Below are positions 1-6,233 of a stretch of DNA of 9,076 nt, one piece after another. A model generated the notes under the pieces. It was not told where the DNA came from, did not search any database, and was given only the letters and a program-made list of their open reading frames with translations. The stretch comes from DASZZV01 sp035544835 (lineage in GTDB: Bacteria > Acidobacteriota > Thermoanaerobaculia > Gp7-AA8). The stretch is from NCBI GenBank assembly GCA_035544835.1, contig DASZZV010000223.1, forward strand, positions 1-9,076, given 5' to 3'. The position numbers and the translations under genes are program-made. How positions within the stretch are numbered: position 1 is the stretch's first letter; each line of letters starts with the position of its first letter.

Positions 1-51
1 GGCCTCACACACCGGGCTCCGCCCGGTGCTTCCCAGGACTTCGTCCTGGGC
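1..51. repeat. 51-bp direct repeat, left copy (two hairpins)
   Basis: This segment is identical over 51 bases to 346-396 in the same orientation. It contains two adjacent perfect hairpins: ACCGGGC-tcc-GCCCGGT at 11-27 and CCCAGGAC-ttc-GTCCTGGG at 32-50. The copies diverge right after the last base on the right side. The left copy starts at the window edge, so it may be longer than seen. No coding sense is apparent. The short stems with three-base pyrimidine loops resemble REP-like extragenic palindromes, but the family is not identified. Confidence 0.9.
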
Positions 52-74
52 CTGGAGTTTGGCCATTCGTGTGC

Positions 75-127
75 GGCCCGGAGGGCCAGTAAGCTGGTAG
101 CCAGTGGTGAGCGAAGCGAACCACTGG
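75..127. repeat. Inverted repeat, left arm
   Basis: Positions 92-127 are the exact reverse complement of 283-318 (36 bp), and 75-87 is the exact reverse complement of 323-335 (13 bp); only the four bases between differ. The arm is itself built from hairpins: GGCCC-gga-GGGCC at 75-87, and CCAGTGGT paired with ACCACTGG across an 11-base loop at 101-127. Together the arms could form a long cruciform or an RNA stem enclosing the 128-282 core. No target-site duplication is visible next to the arms. Confidence 0.88.
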
Positions 128-282
128 ACGCGGGATCATAACGATTCTTTTCTTTTCCAGAGCCCCAGGAGGGGCGCGAGCGATCGACACGAGAGCCCGT
201 CCAATCGAGGCATCCGGTGGCGGCTTTCGCCCCTGCCGGGGCTCGGTGAAACTTCAAGCAAATGATTGATTCGTGACGTCTT
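128..282. other. Unique core between inverted-repeat arms; no gene seen
   Basis: This 155-bp segment is the only non-repeated part of the left intergenic region. It opens with a pyrimidine-rich run around 144-158. It contains nested complementary blocks: GAGCCCC (160-166) with GGGGCTC (238-244), and inside these GGGGCG (171-176) with CGCCCC (228-233). A structured RNA is possible but is a guess. I see no convincing reading frame, no ribosome binding site and no tRNA-like fold. Confidence 0.4.
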
Positions 283-335
283 CCAGTGGTTCGCTTCGCT
301 CACCACTGGCTACCAGCTCCGCGGCCCTCCGGGCC
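283..335. repeat. Inverted repeat, right arm
   Basis: This is the reverse-complement partner of 75-127: 36 identical bases (283-318), then four mismatched bases, then 13 identical bases (323-335). A further hairpin, GGCCCGG-tcct-CCGGGCC, overlaps its outer edge at 332-349 and leads directly into the second direct-repeat copy. The arrangement resembles a small palindromic or MITE-like element, but no transposase or duplicated target site is present to prove mobility. Confidence 0.88.
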
Positions 336-345
336 CGGTCCTCCG

Positions 346-396
346 GGCCTCACACACCGGGCTCCGCCCGGTGCTTCCCAGGACTTCGTCCTGGGC
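346..396. repeat. 51-bp direct repeat, right copy (two hairpins)
   Basis: Second copy of the 1-51 repeat, carrying the same two hairpins at 356-372 and 377-395. Unlike the inner arms it lies in direct, not inverted, orientation relative to its partner, so the cluster is not one simple palindrome. It lies about 60 bp beyond the stop codon of the minus-strand gene ending at 457, so its hairpins could also help stabilise the 3' end of that transcript. Confidence 0.9.
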
Positions 397-402
397 TAGC
401 TA

Positions 403-423
403 GAGCGGGCGAGGCGCCCGCTC
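403..423 (-). terminator. Strong hairpin downstream of the minus-strand CNB gene
   Basis: GAGCGGGCG at 403-411 pairs perfectly with CGCCCGCTC at 415-423 over a three-base loop (9-bp stem, all but two pairs G-C). It begins 34 bases past the stop codon of the gene at 457-1491, where an intrinsic terminator would be expected. No U-tract follows on the minus strand (the next bases read tagctagccc), so it may only protect the 3' end or be another member of the hairpin cluster. Confidence 0.45.
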
Positions 424-456
424 CCCTCGGTCGTTAAGCCGGATGATTGGCCGACT

Positions 457-1491
457 CTAGCCCTTCGCTCCCGAGGGACCGCTCACGAGATTCTCAGCAT
501 CACTTCGGACCCGGCTGTCGGAGAATTTCTGGAGCGTCTCGAGTACCTTCGGATGCGTGCTGGTCACGCTGTCGACGGCCGCTTTGTCGAGCTCCAACAA
601 CTCGCAATGTGAGGCTGCGGTGACTGTGGCGGTGCGGTTGCTTCCGGTGAGCAGCGAGATTTCGCCGAAGAAATCGCCGTCACCCATGTCGCGAACTTTT
701 CGGTAGCTTCCATCGCGACCTCGAACGAAGGCCTTCACGTTGCCGCTGGTGATGATGAAGAGGCTGTCGCCCGGAGCGCCTTCGGTCACGACGATGTCGC
801 CGGGCTCGTAGGACAGAAGCCGAAAGCCCTGAATCAGCGACACGAGCTCATCGGCGGAGAAGCTGCTGAAGAGTGGCGTCGTCGCCATGTTCGGAATCTT
901 CGCTGCAGATTCTTCGGCCGCGGCATCTTGCGATGTCTCGGTCTCCCATTCTTCCTGAGGGTGGCCATCCTCGAGCTCGATCTCCAGCTCGACCTCGTCT
1001 CGATCTTCGGGAGTTGGGGCGATGAAAGGAACCGGCGACGGCACTGCGCTGACAGGTTCCGTGGCGTCCTTTGGCCCTTCGGCCAATTCAGGCTGGTACT
1101 CATCGAGGCTTTGCAACTTTCCTCGATACAGTCCGCGCCGGGCCTGAATGGATTGTTGTTCGGCATCGCGCATGTTGATTATGTTTGCCAGCTTGGCATC
1201 GACGTCGACACGGCCGGGCTCGAGTCGCTGGATCTTCTTGAGTACGGCAATCGACTTCGCCGCGAAACCATCACGGGCAAAATCGTCTGCCAGAGCGTTG
1301 AGCAGTTGAACGCCGCGGCGCTTTTCGCCGGCCAGGACGTAGACGTCGGCGAGCTGCTGGCGGACATAGGCGTTCTTCCTGTCGGCGTGAAGCTGGGCTT
1401 CGAGCATCTCGGTCGCCTTTCGATAGTTCTTGCGGGCGATCAGCTCGTTGATGTCGTCGCTTGGCGCCGATTTTCGCCAGGTCAGGGCCAT
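457..1491 (-). CDS. TPR-like / cyclic-nucleotide-binding (CNB) domain protein
   Basis: A predicted cytoplasmic 344-residue protein. Residues about 12-105 form helical pairs that look like TPR repeats (KATEMLEAQL, ADVYVLAGEK, SIAVLKKIQRLEPG). Residues about 135-200 are an acidic, Pro/Ala-rich linker. Residues about 205-325 form a CRP-type CNB fold with the phosphate-binding cassette DFFGEISLLTGSNRTATV. G276, E277 and R286 occupy the positions that bind the ribose and phosphate in the family, so ligand binding looks possible. There is no helix-turn-helix or catalytic domain. The start is ATG at 1491 because GGAGGT (1499-1504 on the plus strand) lies 7 nt upstream; the longer GTG start at 1521 lacks a Shine-Dalgarno site and falls within the putative promoter. 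The gene is divergent from the CNB-GGDEF gene. It probably acts as a protein-protein adaptor responding to a nucleotide; its partners are unknown. Confidence 0.85.
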   Translation of the reverse strand: MALTWRKSAPSDDINELIARKNYRKATEMLEAQLHADRKNAYVRQQLADVYVLAGEKRRGVQLLNALADDFARDGFAAKSIAVLKKIQRLEPGRVDVDAKLANIINMRDAEQQSIQARRGLYRGKLQSLDEYQPELAEGPKDATEPVSAVPSPVPFIAPTPEDRDEVELEIELEDGHPQEEWETETSQDAAAEESAAKIPNMATTPLFSSFSADELVSLIQGFRLLSYEPGDIVVTEGAPGDSLFIITSGNVKAFVRGRDGSYRKVRDMGDGDFFGEISLLTGSNRTATVTAASHCELLELDKAAVDSVTSTHPKVLETLQKFSDSRVRSDAENLVSGPSGAKG

Positions 1492-1521
1492 TCGTGGGAC
1501 CTCCGTGGGATAAGAAGGCAC

Positions 1522-1551
1522 AGCCTAAGGCGGGATCCATTTCGGTGTCAA
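1522..1551 (-). promoter_or_regulatory. Candidate sigma70-type promoter for the CNB-TPR gene
   Basis: On the minus strand a perfect TTGACA (plus 1546-1551) is followed after 18 bases by TAGGCT (plus 1522-1527), which keeps the T, A and final T most conserved in a -10 box. Initiation would fall near 1515, giving a leader of about 24 nt that includes the GGAGGT ribosome site of the ATG at 1491. The geometry supports both the promoter and that start, but it rests on sequence matching only. Confidence 0.45.
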
Positions 1552-1559
1552 TTCATGCT

Positions 1560-1594
1560 TTGCGACTCTCGGCTCCCGCAAATATCGCTATAGT
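1560..1594 (+). promoter_or_regulatory. Weak candidate promoter region for the CNB-GGDEF gene
   Basis: The 178-bp divergent spacer (1492-1669) contains, on the plus strand, a -10-like TATAGT at 1589-1594. A TTGCGA at 1560-1565 is 23 bases upstream of it, too far to pair, but 17 bases upstream of a poorer TATCGC at 1583-1588. Neither pairing is good. The stretch is locally AT-richer than its surroundings. No clear operator palindrome is seen. Confidence 0.22.
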
Positions 1595-1669
1595 GATCGT
1601 TGCTACACCCGGAACGAACGAGTACAGAGGATACCGCTGACGAATTTCGATGTAGCGACTTCGAATCTC

Positions 1670-2557
1670 GTGACCCTCGGTCAGGAATGGCGGCTGCCCG
1701 AGGGAACTACTCTATGGCGCGAAGGCGAGCCCGGCGATCACGTCGTAGTTCTTCTCGAAGGGACTCTGGAGGTTCTGCGGGAAGATGAGGACGGCCACAT
1801 AGTGCTGATCCGTCAATTGGAGCGGGGCGCGATCGTCGGCGACATCGCCACGGTGGATCGGGGCGTACGCTCGGCCACGGTTCGTGCTCGAACCGAATGT
1901 CTGATCCGCCGCATCCCTGCCAAAGAGTTTCTCGCGAAGCTCGATGAGGAGCCAAAGCTCTACAAGCAGCTTTTCTGGGAACAGATCGCACGGGTACGCT
2001 CTCTGACCAACGACATGGCGGCGAGTCAACGCGAGGCCATCACCGATCCACTGACGAAGCTCTACAATATTCGATTCTTCCGGCAGCGTTTGAGCCTCGA
2101 GCTGGACCGGGCCCTTCAGACGTCCGATCCAGTATCGGTCGCCATGTTCGATGTCGATCACTTCAAGCATTACAACGACACGAATGGCCATCAGGGCGGG
2201 GACGAGGTCCTGGTCAGCATTGCCGGGACCTTCCGGGAAGCGGGCCGGCGTGGTGACATCGTCGCTCGCTATGGCGGCGAGGAATTCATCGTGCTGCTTT
2301 ACGGCGCGACTCCCGACGAGGCCAACATTTATGCCGACCACGTCCGTCAGCTGATCGAATTGACCGACTTTCCCGGCGGTCGCTCCCAGCCACTCGGAAG
2401 CGTCACGGTCAGCGGCGGAATCGCAACGTTCCCCCGGGACGGGAGCGACGCCCAGACTTTGATCGGTTCAGCGGACCGCAATCTTTACCATGCAAAACAC
2501 AGCGGGCGCAACCGCGTCTGCGGCATGAGCCCGTCCCAGAAGGCAACGGAGGAATGA
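1670..2557 (+). CDS. Diguanylate cyclase with N-terminal CNB domain (CNB-GGDEF)
   Basis: Predicted to make c-di-GMP from two GTP in the cytoplasm. Residues about 1-105 are a short CRP-like CNB domain (LPEGTTLWREGEPGD opening; cassette VGDIATVDRGVRSATV). The usual cassette Glu is Asp (D58) while R67 is kept, so ligand binding is uncertain. A helical linker leads to a full GGDEF domain starting at ITDPLTKLYN (from I124). The active-site loop is GGEEF (202-206), and R193-x-x-D196 five residues before it is a canonical product-inhibition I-site. DVDHFKHYNDTNGH supplies metal- and substrate-binding residues. There are no membrane segments and no receiver domain, so this is not WspR itself. The GTG at 1670 has no clear ribosome site; the frame stays open far upstream, and a CTG at 1637 preceded by AGAGG is an alternative start adding 11 residues. 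The neighbouring Wsp-like operon makes a c-di-GMP role plausible. Confidence 0.9.
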   Translation: MTLGQEWRLPEGTTLWREGEPGDHVVVLLEGTLEVLREDEDGHIVLIRQLERGAIVGDIATVDRGVRSATVRARTECLIRRIPAKEFLAKLDEEPKLYKQLFWEQIARVRSLTNDMAASQREAITDPLTKLYNIRFFRQRLSLELDRALQTSDPVSVAMFDVDHFKHYNDTNGHQGGDEVLVSIAGTFREAGRRGDIVARYGGEEFIVLLYGATPDEANIYADHVRQLIELTDFPGGRSQPLGSVTVSGGIATFPRDGSDAQTLIGSADRNLYHAKHSGRNRVCGMSPSQKATEE

Positions 2558-2795
2558 TGTCCAATAGAGTCATCGGTTTGCGAGGTGAGTTTTTCGACGA
2601 CAGCGACGGCGTGAGGACGGGCACGGCCGCCAGGTTTTCTGAAGGCACCATCACTCCCACATGGCATCTGGACGATCACCTCACTTTCCGCGGCGACCTC
2701 CGGTTTGATCACGCCAACTCCGCATCCTCGGTGACAACGAGGATCCACAGGATCACCAGGTGACCGCGGCGGTGAATGCCATCTACACCTTCTGA
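2557..2795 (+). pseudogene. Frameshifted C-terminal fragment of a beta-barrel outer-membrane protein (BBP2/OmpL-like)
   Basis: In the frame of the ATG at 2557 the text reads VIGLRGEFFDDSDGVRTGT, then a hydrophilic/aromatic alternation (TITPTWHLDDHLTFRGDLRFDHANS). This resembles the last strands of the putative beta-barrel porin-2 family. That frame then degenerates and stops at 2761-2763. From about 2721 a different frame continues the family pattern, GDNEDPQDHQVTAAVNAIYTF, ending in Phe before TGA at 2793-2795, the classic outer-membrane C-terminus. One frame change near 2719-2724 thus separates two halves of a porin tail, and the preceding several hundred codons of a porin are absent. GGAGG at 2548-2552 and overlap with the cyclase stop could still allow a short peptide to be translated. 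Family assignment is by recalled pattern, not search. Confidence 0.65.
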
Positions 2796-2818
2796 AGCGG
2801 CGTAGGATGAGCAGGTCG

Positions 2819-2828
2819 GGAAGCTTCC
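2819..2828. other. Perfect 10-bp palindrome ahead of the receptor gene
   Basis: GGAAGCTTCC is a perfect palindrome between the porin remnant and the receptor start, 54 bases before the ATG at 2883. It could be an operator half-site pair or the tip of an old terminator stem, or chance. The rest of 2796-2882 shows no convincing promoter; the receptor operon may use a diverged promoter here or be read through from the cyclase gene. Confidence 0.2.
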
Positions 2829-2882
2829 GGCCTCAGCCTGAAACATCGGGAACGAGATGTATTGGTAGCGAGGGGGTTGTAC

Positions 2883-4937
2883 ATGGCGGTAGTGTCCACA
2901 GATTCCGGCGCGCGATCTTTCTTTCACTCCTTACGGGGAAAGCTGATCGCCGTTTTCCTACTGATCGGTCTCCTGCCCATGGCCATCGTGGCGGGGCTGA
3001 GCTACTACAATGCCGCCAAAGCCCTGCGCGCCAATGCTGGTGCATCGCTGCAGGAACTGGCCTTCAACGCCAGCGATAAGCTGGACCGAAATTTGTTCGA
3101 GCGTTACGGTGACGTGCAGGCTTTCGCCAAGAGCGACCCGGCGAAGTCGATGGATCCGAAGCGTCTCAATGTGTGGATGAACGTCATGATGATGACGTAC
3201 ACCCCGATCTACAACCTGATGGTCGTCGCCGACATGAACGGCCGGATCATTGCGGTGAGCTCGATCGACAACAGTGGGCAACCCATACAGTCGGCTTCCC
3301 TGATCGGCATGGACGTCAGCACCCAGGAATGGTTCAGGCAGGGTTCAAGCGGTACGTTGGGCGAGGGAGTGAGCTTCGTGGAGGGTCTCCATGAAGACCT
3401 GCTCGTGGCCCGCGTCTTCGGGACCGGGGCCCGGTCGTACGCCATGAATTTCACCTACCCGATCTACGATGATCAGAAGAAGATCATTGGAGTCTGGTCG
3501 AACCGGTTTAACTGGCATGTGGCCGAGGACATTCTGGGGGCGGTCATCCAACACGCCCGGACCAGCGGTAGCACGACGACGCGGCTGACGCTCGTGAGCA
3601 GGGAAGGTAAGGTGCTCGCGTCGGACAAGGCCGCCGAAATCCTGACCCGGGAACTCTCCGGACAGTCCATCGTGCAGCAGGCCCGCGCGAAGGGAACGGC
3701 TGGATACGGGGAGGGACCCAGTTTCGATCAGTCCAACGCCACCGAAATGTTCGGGTTCTTTCATTCCGCTGGCTACTCGGTGTACCCGGGGCTGGACTGG
3801 TCTTTGATCTCGAGCCAGGAGCGTGACGAGGCTTTGGCGGAGGCCAGGACGCTGGCCAGCACCAGTGGGATTCTGGCGGTCGGAGCTCTCGTGGCGATCA
3901 TCTTTCTGGCATTTTTCGTAGCCCGTGTTTTTACGAGGCCGCTCAATACGATCACAGAAACGCTGCACAATCTGGCGACCTCCGAAGCGAACTTGTCGGA
4001 GCGCCTGCCCGTAGCAAGCAATGACGAAGTGGGGCGTCTTTCCGAGAACTTCAACATGTTCATGGACAACCTCGAAACGCTGATCCAGCAGGTTCTACGC
4101 TCGGGCATTCAGGTAACTACATCGACGACGCAGATCGCCGCCGGGTCGAAGGAGCTCGAAGCGACAGTTGCCGAGCAGGTCGCCGCCACCAATGAGGTCG
4201 TAGCCACGGCTCGGGAGATCACCGCCACCTCCCACGATCTTGCCCAGACCATGAACGACGTCTCCGGCCTGGCGGATCAGACTGCCTCGTCGGCCGGTCT
4301 CGGTCAGCGCGATCTGTCGCAGATGGAAGACAGCATGGGGCGCATGGAAGACGCCTCGAAGGCCGTGTCAGCGAAGCTGGCAGTCATCAACGAGAAGGCC
4401 GGCAACATCTCCAGCGTCGTGACCACGATTACCAAGGTTGCCGATCAGACCAACCTCTTATCTCTGAACGCCGCCATCGAAGCAGAAAAGGCCGGGCAGT
4501 ACGGTCAGGGTTTTGCCGTGGTCGCGCGTGAGATTCGGCGTTTGGCCGATCAGACCGCCGTCGCCACCCTCGACATCGAGAAGATGGTCAAGGAGATGAA
4601 GACCGCCGTCTCCTCGGGGGTCATGAGCATGGACAAGTTCTCGGACCAGGTCCGGCAGGCTGTCGAGGCAGTGAAGCAGGTGGGGCTGCAGCTGGCTAAG
4701 ATCATCGATCAGGTTCAGGAAGTCAGCCCCCGCTACGAAGCGGTGCACGTCGGCATGCAGGCCCAATCCCAGGGGGCCCAACAAATCAGCCAGTCCATGT
4801 CCCAGTTGAGTGAGACGACTCAGCAGACTGCGAGCGCCCTACGCGAGACCAACCGCGCCATCGAAGGTCTCAACGAGGCCGCCAACGGTCTTCAGCGAAT
4901 GTTCTCGCGTTTCAAGCTTTCCGGAGAAGTCGTATAA
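2883..4937 (+). CDS. wspA: WspA-like methyl-accepting chemoreceptor
   Basis: A 684-residue inner-membrane receptor. Residues 1-20 are cytoplasmic; TM1 is about 21-42 (LIAVFLLIGLLPMAIVAGLS). About 43-328 is a periplasmic sensor of dCache type (YNLMVVADMNGRIIAVSS, DWSLISSQERDEA). TM2 is about 330-350, HAMP about 351-405, then a coiled-coil signalling domain to the end. The hairpin tip (from V519: ADQTNLLSLNAAIEAEKAG, then YGQGFAVVAREIRRLADQT) has E-K after EA and AREI where flagellar receptors usually have AR and ADEV. I associate this variant with WspA-type receptors. No C-terminal CheR-docking pentapeptide is present. ATG 2883 is chosen because GAGGGGG (2870-2876) lies 6 nt upstream; a TTG at 2862 would add seven residues without such a site. 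It heads the operon, 6 nt before the methyltransferase gene. Confidence 0.9.
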   Translation: MAVVSTDSGARSFFHSLRGKLIAVFLLIGLLPMAIVAGLSYYNAAKALRANAGASLQELAFNASDKLDRNLFERYGDVQAFAKSDPAKSMDPKRLNVWMNVMMMTYTPIYNLMVVADMNGRIIAVSSIDNSGQPIQSASLIGMDVSTQEWFRQGSSGTLGEGVSFVEGLHEDLLVARVFGTGARSYAMNFTYPIYDDQKKIIGVWSNRFNWHVAEDILGAVIQHARTSGSTTTRLTLVSREGKVLASDKAAEILTRELSGQSIVQQARAKGTAGYGEGPSFDQSNATEMFGFFHSAGYSVYPGLDWSLISSQERDEALAEARTLASTSGILAVGALVAIIFLAFFVARVFTRPLNTITETLHNLATSEANLSERLPVASNDEVGRLSENFNMFMDNLETLIQQVLRSGIQVTTSTTQIAAGSKELEATVAEQVAATNEVVATAREITATSHDLAQTMNDVSGLADQTASSAGLGQRDLSQMEDSMGRMEDASKAVSAKLAVINEKAGNISSVVTTITKVADQTNLLSLNAAIEAEKAGQYGQGFAVVAREIRRLADQTAVATLDIEKMVKEMKTAVSSGVMSMDKFSDQVRQAVEAVKQVGLQLAKIIDQVQEVSPRYEAVHVGMQAQSQGAQQISQSMSQLSETTQQTASALRETNRAIEGLNEAANGLQRMFSRFKLSGEVV

Positions 4938-4943
4938 AAACGG

Positions 4944-6233
4944 ATGCCGCCTCTTATGGTAGTCCCTGACACTTCACTGCAGCCGATCATCGATTACCTG
5001 ACCGGCCGGATCGGGCTCGATCCTGGCTCGATTGGAAAAGAAACGGTGGAACGGGCTCTTCACAAGCGGATGCATGCCGTGCATGCCGCCAGCGCCGAGT
5101 CCTACCTGGCCAGGGTGAAATCATCTGATGGTGAGCTGGAGCGTCTGATCGACGCCGTTGCCGTTCCGGAGACGTGGTTTTTTCGCGATTCTTTGGTTTT
5201 TCCCTTTGTGACCAGATGGGTGGCTCACGAATGGAAGCCCGCTTTCCCATCCGCGGTGCTGCGGATCCTGTGTCTGCCCTGCTCCAGCGGCGAGGAGCCC
5301 TACTCCATCGCCATGGCTCTTCTCGACTCCAACGTCCCGGCCGACCGTCTCGACATAGAGGCCATCGACCTGCGGGAGCCTGCACTCCAAAAGGCGCGGC
5401 TGGGGATTTACTCGCGAAATTCGTTTCGTGGTGACGACCTGGAGTTTCGCGATCGCTACTTCGACCACGTAAAGGAGGGCTTTCAAATCCGGAACCTGCC
5501 CTTCGACAGGATTCGCTTCCGCCCTGGAAACATCCTCGAGCCAGGGCTGCTCGATGCGAACGCCTTCGACATCATCTTTTGCCGGAATCTTCTGATCTAT
5601 TTCGATCTCCAGGCTAAAAAGCAGGCGCTGGCCAACGTGAAAAAGGCACTTCGTCGCGACGGGGTTCTATTTGTAGGTCATTCCGAAACACTCTGGGTAT
5701 CGTCGCAGCCCGGCTTTGCCATCGTCCCCGAGCCACACGTTTTCGCCGTCCGGCAGGACGAGAGTGTGGCCACGAAGAAATCACACATCACACTGCCCAC
5801 CGCCTCGGTGAGAAGAACTGCCAGCCGCATCAGTGCTGCTCCCAGTCCGAGAACGAAGGTGCGCAGCCGCCGGGAATCGAAGGTCGAGGAACCCCAACCG
5901 GCGAAAACCGATCTGCTTGCTGTGGCGCGTGATTGCGCGAACAGGGGTGACGTTGCGAAGGCGCGCGAGTCGGTCGATCAATCGATCCAATCCGACGGGC
6001 CGAGTGCCGAGGCATTTCTTTTACTCGGTCTTTTGAGTACTAGTGAAGGGAGGCACGCCGAGGCGGCCCGGCTCTTCGAGAAGGCGCTCTACCTCCAGCC
6101 GGGTCACGAGGAGGCGCTCACACTTCTTGCGCTTGAAAAGGAGAGGTCCGGAGACAGCGTCGCTGCCCGCCGTCTTCGGGACCGCTTGAAGCGAATCACT
6201 GCAGCGTCACGCGCCGGGAGCTCACTTGTCTGA
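4944..6233 (+). CDS. wspC: WspC-like CheR methyltransferase with C-terminal TPR
   Basis: A 429-residue cytoplasmic protein predicted to methylate receptor glutamates using S-adenosylmethionine, matching the WspA-like substrate encoded just upstream. The CheR core spans about 10-270: VPETWFFRD stands for the family's NETxFFRd-type motif, LPCSSGEEPYSIAM (111-124) is the SAM-binding loop, and IIFCRNLLIYFD (210-221) is the conserved late motif. Residues about 275-320 are a basic, disordered linker. About 323-415 hold two to three TPR repeats (GDVAKARESVDQSI; GRHAEAARLFEKALYLQPGH), the tail that distinguishes WspC from plain CheR and probably docks it to partners, in keeping with the receptor lacking a docking pentapeptide. 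The ATG at 4944 has no good Shine-Dalgarno site, so translation is likely coupled to the receptor stop 6 nt before; ATG 4956 is possible. Confidence 0.9.
   Translation: MPPLMVVPDTSLQPIIDYLTGRIGLDPGSIGKETVERALHKRMHAVHAASAESYLARVKSSDGELERLIDAVAVPETWFFRDSLVFPFVTRWVAHEWKPAFPSAVLRILCLPCSSGEEPYSIAMALLDSNVPADRLDIEAIDLREPALQKARLGIYSRNSFRGDDLEFRDRYFDHVKEGFQIRNLPFDRIRFRPGNILEPGLLDANAFDIIFCRNLLIYFDLQAKKQALANVKKALRRDGVLFVGHSETLWVSSQPGFAIVPEPHVFAVRQDESVATKKSHITLPTASVRRTASRISAAPSPRTKVRSRRESKVEEPQPAKTDLLAVARDCANRGDVAKARESVDQSIQSDGPSAEAFLLLGLLSTSEGRHAEAARLFEKALYLQPGHEEALTLLALEKERSGDSVAARRLRDRLKRITAASRAGSSLV

Noticed and set aside
5..190. Small minus-strand open frame in the repeat cluster
   Set aside because: It is made mostly of repeat hairpins, has a Pro/Gly/Arg-rich composition and shows no ribosome site or family likeness.
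75..335. Insertion sequence
   Set aside because: The inverted arms would suit terminal repeats, but the 155-bp core cannot encode a transposase and no target-site duplication flanks the arms. It is described as a palindromic, MITE-like element at most.
1..396. CRISPR array
   Set aside because: Only two copies of the direct repeat, 51 bp long and about 295 bp apart, with inverted repeats between them; there are no regular spacers and no cas genes.
928..1593. Long plus-strand open frame opposite the CNB-TPR gene
   Set aside because: It is antisense to a gene with clear domains and a good ribosome site, and its translation shows no recognisable motif.
1712..2341. 209-codon minus-strand frame under the cyclase gene
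   Set aside because: It mirrors the GGDEF coding sequence, and the plus strand carries the conserved motifs.
1670..2557. Naming the cyclase WspR
   Set aside because: WspR has a receiver domain before GGDEF; this protein has a CNB domain instead, and it lies upstream of the operon.
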